Both the position numbers and the translations under genes were made by a program. From positions 1 to 25,631 of the forward strand of contig JBMNRY010000019.1 in NCBI GenBank assembly GCA_050944915.1: 25,631 bases of DNA. Direction: 5' to 3'. The notes beneath the pieces were generated by a model. It worked only from the letters and a program-made list of their open reading frames with translations, did no database searches and was not told where the DNA came from. Positions 22,618-25,631 of this stretch are shown in pieces. This DNA is from JBMNRY01 sp050944915. Lineage in GTDB: Bacteria; Bacillota; Limnochordia; JAAZLZ01. How positions within the stretch are numbered: position 1 is the first letter of the stretch; each line of letters opens with the position of its first letter.

Positions 22618-23571
22618 TCATTCATAGAGCAGCAGCCCTTCCCGGAGGATAACCTGGCCGTCCACCGTTAAGGTGGGTTGTTTAATGATGCCGTCTAGAT
22701 GGCTGGCGACGGTGATTTTACCGCCGAAGAAGCTGTTGTTGCCTATAGCTACGTGGACGGTACCCATGACCTTTTCGTCTTCCAGGACAAAACCTGTTAA
22801 CTGGGCTTGGTCGTTGGTACCGATACCTAACTCAGCGATACTATAGGCTTCCTGGCCTAATCCGGACAGCAGTTTTTCCAGGGCCGAAGCCGCGGATCCC
22901 GTCATCTTGACGACCACACCGTCGACGACCTCCATGACTAGGGGATCATCGAGGACGCCCACACCGGACATGGCTCCGTCGATGACCAGCCGACCTTGGG
23001 TTTTGCCTTCCACCGGCGCGATGTAGGCTTCACCCGCGGGGAGATTGCCAAAATCCCCCGGTTGATGGTAGAAACCGGTGTCGGGCTGACCGAGTCGCCC
23101 TTGGAGATCGAAGACTAAATCGGTCCCTTGGGGACTAGTTAAATGGGCTTTGGTCCCCTTGGTGAGGATTTCGGCGGCCCATAGACTTCTTTTAGCTACA
23201 TTGGTGTAGTCGGCCTGGAGGGGGCCTTCCATCATCGCCCTGGTCAAACCAGGCAAGGAAGCCACCCGGGCCCCTTCGGCAACGGCTGCATGGCGTGCCT
23301 TTGTGTGGGATAAGGATTTGCTGGTGACGGCTAAGACCACATCCGCGGCCATCATGGCCGCCGTCACCGCGGCCGGAGGTTCCGAGCCATTATGTTCCCG
23401 CTCCAACATTTCCAACAGCAGGGCTTCGCCTCCTAAGGCAGCGGCCCTTTCTTTGAAAATCTCCGCTAATTCCCGCCGACGGGGATCGGTAACGATAAGG
23501 ACTTGTTCTCCCCGTTGCATTTTCATACATTCTACCAGGGCCGTCTCTGCCCCTCGTTGTGCCAAATCCAT
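22618..23571 (-). CDS. M29-type aminopeptidase homologue
   Basis: 317 residues related to leucyl aminopeptidases of family M29 (AmpS/PepS/aminopeptidase T), metal enzymes that cleave N-terminal residues; the same fold also holds dioxygenases such as NicX. Seen: MKMQRGEQVLIVTDPRRR at the start, GTDLVFDLQGR, FGNLPAGEAYIAPVEGKTQGRLVIDGAMSG, ELGIGTNDQA, and GTVHVAIGNNSFFGGK with a His expected to bind metal. It is shorter than classical M29 (~370-410 residues), so substrate and even peptidase activity are uncertain. ATG at 23571 with SD GGGAGGG is preferred over ATG at 23586. Confidence 0.8.
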   Translation of the reverse strand: MDLAQRGAETALVECMKMQRGEQVLIVTDPRRRELAEIFKERAAALGGEALLLEMLEREHNGSEPPAAVTAAMMAADVVLAVTSKSLSHTKARHAAVAEGARVASLPGLTRAMMEGPLQADYTNVAKRSLWAAEILTKGTKAHLTSPQGTDLVFDLQGRLGQPDTGFYHQPGDFGNLPAGEAYIAPVEGKTQGRLVIDGAMSGVGVLDDPLVMEVVDGVVVKMTGSAASALEKLLSGLGQEAYSIAELGIGTNDQAQLTGFVLEDEKVMGTVHVAIGNNSFFGGKITVASHLDGIIKQPTLTVDGQVILREGLLLYE

Positions 23572-23707
23572 GGGGGTCCCTCCCATCTTTTTCTTGATTT
23601 ATGGTTTCTCAGCCCCGGGGAGGTTTTCCTTTATCCACTTCCCCCAGGGGTTTTCTTCCAAATGTTGGCTATTTATTAAAAAATATGTTGTCAGGGCAAA
23701 AGACTCC

Positions 23708-23736
23708 TAGACACGCCGTAAACTTCATGTTATACT
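23708..23736 (+). promoter_or_regulatory. Predicted sigma-A promoter of the cold-shock gene
   Basis: TAGACA (23708-23713), 17-nt spacer, TATACT (23731-23736) preceded by TGT, i.e. extended -10. Start of transcription near 23743, leaving a ~40-nt leader. The rest of the divergent gap (23587-23707) holds an AT-rich block and C/G-rich dyads but no minus-strand promoter I would call. Confidence 0.75.
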
Positions 23737-23744
23737 ACAGGCAC

Positions 23745-23772
23745 CCGGTAGGAAACCGGAATGAAGAGGAGG
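23745..23772 (+). promoter_or_regulatory. csp leader: 5' hairpin and Shine-Dalgarno
   Basis: A small stem CCGGT/ACCGG with 5-nt loop (23745-23759) sits at the very 5' end of the predicted mRNA, followed by AGGAGG at 23767-23772, nine bases before the TTG start. Short leader stems and strong SDs are common in cold-shock genes; thermosensing cannot be judged here. Confidence 0.5.
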
Positions 23773-23781
23773 TCTTTTTCT

Positions 23782-23988
23782 TTGCAACAAGGTACCGTTA
23801 AGTGGTTCAACTCGGAAAAAGGGTACGGATTTATCGAGCGTAGCGACGGACAGGGAGATGTTTTTGTACATTTCACCGCCATCAACGGCGACGGGTTCCG
23901 GACCCTAGAGGAAGGTCAAGAGGTGACCTTCGAAGTGACCGAAGGGCCGAAGGGCCTACAAGCCGCCAACGTTTCCGTCGTCGGCTAG
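23782..23988 (+). CDS. Cold-shock domain protein (CspA family)
   Basis: 68-residue single OB-fold RNA chaperone. Sequence QQGTVKWFNSEKGYGFIERSDGQGDVFVHFTAINGDGFRTLEEGQEVTFEV contains both RNP motifs (KGYGFI and VFVHF). Start is TTG at 23782, nine bases after AGGAGG; the in-frame ATG at 23761 has no SD and would add seven residues not seen in the family. It has its own extended -10 promoter and a clear terminator, so it is monocistronic. Expected to bind single-stranded RNA in the cytoplasm; whether it is cold-induced is unknown. Confidence 0.95.
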   Translation: MQQGTVKWFNSEKGYGFIERSDGQGDVFVHFTAINGDGFRTLEEGQEVTFEVTEGPKGLQAANVSVVG

Positions 23989-24015
23989 TTGTTTGGAACA
24001 AAATTCGACTACCAG

Positions 24016-24043
24016 AAAGAGCGGTATTGACCGCTCTTTTTTT
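24016..24043 (+). terminator. Intrinsic terminator of the cold-shock gene
   Basis: AAAGAGCGGT, loop ATTG, ACCGCTCTTT, then T's up to 24043. Perfect 10-bp stem with a T-tract, 28 nt after the csp stop. The A-rich left arm also gives a reasonable T-tract on the opposite strand. Confidence 0.92.
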
Positions 24044-24151
24044 GTTGGTCAGTCCTCCCCGACTGATACATAAACAGGGGCCTTATCCTATGTCCAATCC
24101 ATCCCCTTTCGCATATGAAAGTATATACTCCATGCTAAGGGAGGGATGGAC

Positions 24152-24739
24152 ATGTCCCAAAGTGCAAGACCCCCGGCTTGTAACGGATTCCTTTACACCG
24201 TCCAGCAGGGCGATACCATGTTTCTCATCGCCCAACGTTTTGGTGTTCCGCTGCAAGCCCTGATCAACGCCAATCCACAAGTGACCAATCCTAATCTCAT
24301 TTTCCCCGGACAAATGCTCTGTATCCCCCGGGCCGGCGTGCCTACCGTCGAATGCTGCATGTTGTTGTTCGGAACAGCCAATGTACCCATCTTGCCGGAA
24401 GCGGAAGCTGGCGGTGTAGCCCGGGTTTTCCAACGGCCCGGTGCTCCCGGTAACGTCCTGGTCGCCGCCATTGGGCTACCGCCACCGCAGAACTTCGGCG
24501 GCAATATCTATGTGGCCTGGATCCGCCGAGCCAATCTGCCTCCGATACCTTTCCAACTGCTCCAGACCGGTCCCGTCGTCATCGAACCGGGGGTCTGGGT
24601 AGGAGCCTTCGTTTTCGGCCCCGGCGAACAAATCGCGCCCTTCCAAGATATCGTTGTCACCGCCGAAACCGGGTTCCCCGTCATCACCCCCAACCTAGCC
24701 CGCATTGTTTTAATCGGTCTTTTTAACCAATGCCGCTAG
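24152..24739 (+). CDS. LysM-domain protein, possible spore coat or cortex protein
   Basis: 195 residues. One LysM domain at ~11-60 (FLYTVQQGDTMFLIAQRFGVPLQALINANPQV, PGQMLCIP), flanked by Cys that could pair; LysM binds peptidoglycan or chitin-like GlcNAc chains. The following ~130 residues are Pro/Gly/Val-rich, with CC at ~66 and a final Cys, and match no domain I recognise. There is no signal peptide or anchor, as in SafA-like spore proteins made in the mother cell; a spore role is inference. Start is ATG at 24152 with AAGGGAGGG seven nt before; an ATG at 24146 is too close to it. I could not make a convincing sporulation promoter in 24044-24145. Confidence 0.82.
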   Translation: MSQSARPPACNGFLYTVQQGDTMFLIAQRFGVPLQALINANPQVTNPNLIFPGQMLCIPRAGVPTVECCMLLFGTANVPILPEAEAGGVARVFQRPGAPGNVLVAAIGLPPPQNFGGNIYVAWIRRANLPPIPFQLLQTGPVVIEPGVWVGAFVFGPGEQIAPFQDIVVTAETGFPVITPNLARIVLIGLFNQCR

Positions 24740-24752
24740 TAAACATCCGCCC

Positions 24753-24779
24753 GCCGGGGGGAGCCTACCTCCCCCCGGC
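24753..24779 (+). terminator. Very GC-rich hairpin after the LysM gene
   Basis: Perfect 11-bp stem GCCGGGGGGAG/CTCCCCCCGGC with a CCTAC loop, 13 nt after the LysM stop. Very stable, but no T-tract on either side. Likely transcript end between LysM and dam, working by stability or by Rho. Confidence 0.65.
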
Positions 24780-24796
24780 CACTACTCCCCCAAGGC

Positions 24797-24825
24797 TTAC
24801 CACCGGAGGCAAAATATGTTACCAT
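24797..24825 (+). promoter_or_regulatory. Possible weak promoter of the dam gene
   Basis: TTACCA, a 17-nt spacer, then TACCAT preceded by TGT (extended -10), between the LysM hairpin and the dam SD. Two mismatches in each hexamer, so tentative, but the stable hairpin upstream makes a separate dam promoter likely. Confidence 0.35.
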
Positions 24826-24850
24826 TAATCTTAGAGGTGAGTTGGCCTTT

Positions 24851-25631
24851 ATGGAAAAAGATCCCCTGGTGGCGCCGGTCCTGAAATGGGTGGGCGGCAA
24901 GCGCCAGTTACTAGCGGAAATAAAAAAACATATACCGGAGGATTACACCACCTATTACGAACCTTTTTTGGGCGGTGGGGCCCTCCTCTTCCAGCTTCAG
25001 CCCCGACGGGCTGTAGTTAATGATATCAACGAGGAATTGATCAATGTCTACAAGGTGATCAGAGACCATGTGGAAGAATTGATCGCCGACTTGAAGAGAC
25101 ATCGAAACGAAGCCAATTACTTTTATGAAATACGGGAATTAGATCGGGATAAGGAGAAGTACAGCCGCTTGAGCAGGATCCAAAGGGCATCAAGGATTCT
25201 CTATCTCAACAAGACCTGCTACAACGGCCTCTTTCGCGTCAACCAACAGGGAGAGTTCAACGCCCCCTTTGGAAGGTATAAAAACCCCAACATCGTCAAT
25301 GAAAAGACATTAAGGGCTGTCAGCACCTATTTTAATAACAACTCCATTACCTTCCGCTGTGACGATTTCCAACAGGGGGTTAAGGGCATTAAGAAGGGCA
25401 GTTTCGTCTATTTCGATCCCCCTTATGATCCTGTCTCCCATAGTGCCAATTTTACCGGGTACGATAAAGGGGGATTTGATCGGCAGCAACAGATCCGACT
25501 GAAGTTGCTCTGTGACAAACTAGACCGCCAAGGTATTAAATTCTTGCTGTCCAATTCGGCCACCGATTTTATTATGGATCTATACCGGGATTACCAGATC
25601 ACCATCGTCCAAGCCCAGAGGGCTATCAATT
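24851..25631 (+). CDS. dam: Dam-type DNA adenine methylase (3' end outside window)
   Basis: Methylates adenine in (most likely) GATC. 260 residues are visible from ATG at 24851. N-terminal LKWVGGKRQLL, then the AdoMet motif YYEPFLGGGALLF (FLGGG 39-43), NDINEELINVY, RASRILYLNKTCYNGLFRVN, and the catalytic DPPY at 189-192 followed by NFTGYDKGGF. This motif order is the D12/alpha class of Dam and M.DpnII. GAGGTGA about ten nt before the ATG is the SD. No restriction endonuclease is visible on the left; one could follow to the right. Whether it serves mismatch repair, phase control or a restriction system cannot be decided here. Confidence 0.93.
   Translation, partial: MEKDPLVAPVLKWVGGKRQLLAEIKKHIPEDYTTYYEPFLGGGALLFQLQPRRAVVNDINEELINVYKVIRDHVEELIADLKRHRNEANYFYEIRELDRDKEKYSRLSRIQRASRILYLNKTCYNGLFRVNQQGEFNAPFGRYKNPNIVNEKTLRAVSTYFNNNSITFRCDDFQQGVKGIKKGSFVYFDPPYDPVSHSANFTGYDKGGFDRQQQIRLKLLCDKLDRQGIKFLLSNSATDFIMDLYRDYQITIVQAQRAIN

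Noticed and set aside
23671..23700. Minus-strand promoter for the aminopeptidase gene (TTGCCC, TAATAA)
   Set aside because: Spacing is only 15 nt for the best hexamers and both are weak; AT-richness alone explains the match.
24044..24145. Sigma-E or sigma-K promoter for the LysM gene (CATATGAAAG, TATATACT, CATGCTAA)
   Set aside because: Words resemble sporulation -10 elements, but spacing to any -35 is wrong or the start would fall in the SD.

Overview
The window is about 25.6 kb of moderately GC-rich (by eye, roughly 55-58%) chromosome from a flagellated, probably spore-forming member of the Bacillota (Clostridia- or Limnochordia-like). The evidence is the gene order comFC-yvyF-flgM-flgN-flgK-flgL-yviE-fliW-csrA, which matches Bacillus; the hpf-secA-prfB order; a good match to a sigma-H promoter; a sigma-D (sigma-28) promoter; S-layer/secondary-wall-polymer genes (csaB, WecG/TagA family); and a Cys-flanked LysM protein without a signal peptide, of the kind found in spore coats. 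GTG and TTG starts are common, and Shine-Dalgarno (SD) sequences are strong. I recognise no insertion sequence, phage, CRISPR array, rRNA or tRNA.

Layout. (1) 1-10089, minus strand: one long run of genes, hpf > secA > prfB > LmeA-like > DUF5693 > csaB > wecG/tagA-like > yitT-like > transketolase N-terminal subunit (cut by the left edge). Below secA the genes are separated by about 10-25 nt or overlap by a few bases, so the last eight look like one transcript serving protein export, translation termination, cell-envelope polymer synthesis and pentose-phosphate metabolism. hpf has its own sigma-H-type promoter and secA an extended -10 promoter. (2) 10328-11398, plus strand: an AbrB-family membrane transporter whose stop codon overlaps that of the next gene on the other strand. 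(3) 11380-19407, minus strand: the late flagellar/competence cluster comFC to csrA, followed 7 nt later by a calcium-type P-type ATPase. In Bacillus the flagellin gene hag follows csrA. (4) 19565-23571, minus strand: four metabolic or stress genes (nitronate monooxygenase/FabK-like, ArsC-like arsenate reductase, NAD(P) malic enzyme, M29-type aminopeptidase homologue). (5) 23782-25631, plus strand: a cold-shock protein, a LysM protein and a Dam-type GATC adenine methylase (cut by the right edge), each with its own control signals.

Noteworthy control signals: RF2 (prfB) carries the classical in-frame UGA and needs a +1 frameshift. A complete intrinsic terminator (8-bp stem, T6-C-T7) lies inside the first codons of the P-type ATPase reading frame, directly after csrA, which suggests translation- or CsrA-controlled read-through. 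flgM has a sigma-D promoter whose -35 contains the yvyF stop codon. The nitronate monooxygenase leader holds a perfect 9-bp inverted repeat between promoter and SD. I found no clearly new multi-gene system; the best candidates for new biology are the csrA-ATPase leader and the SecA-linked envelope cluster with DUF5693.
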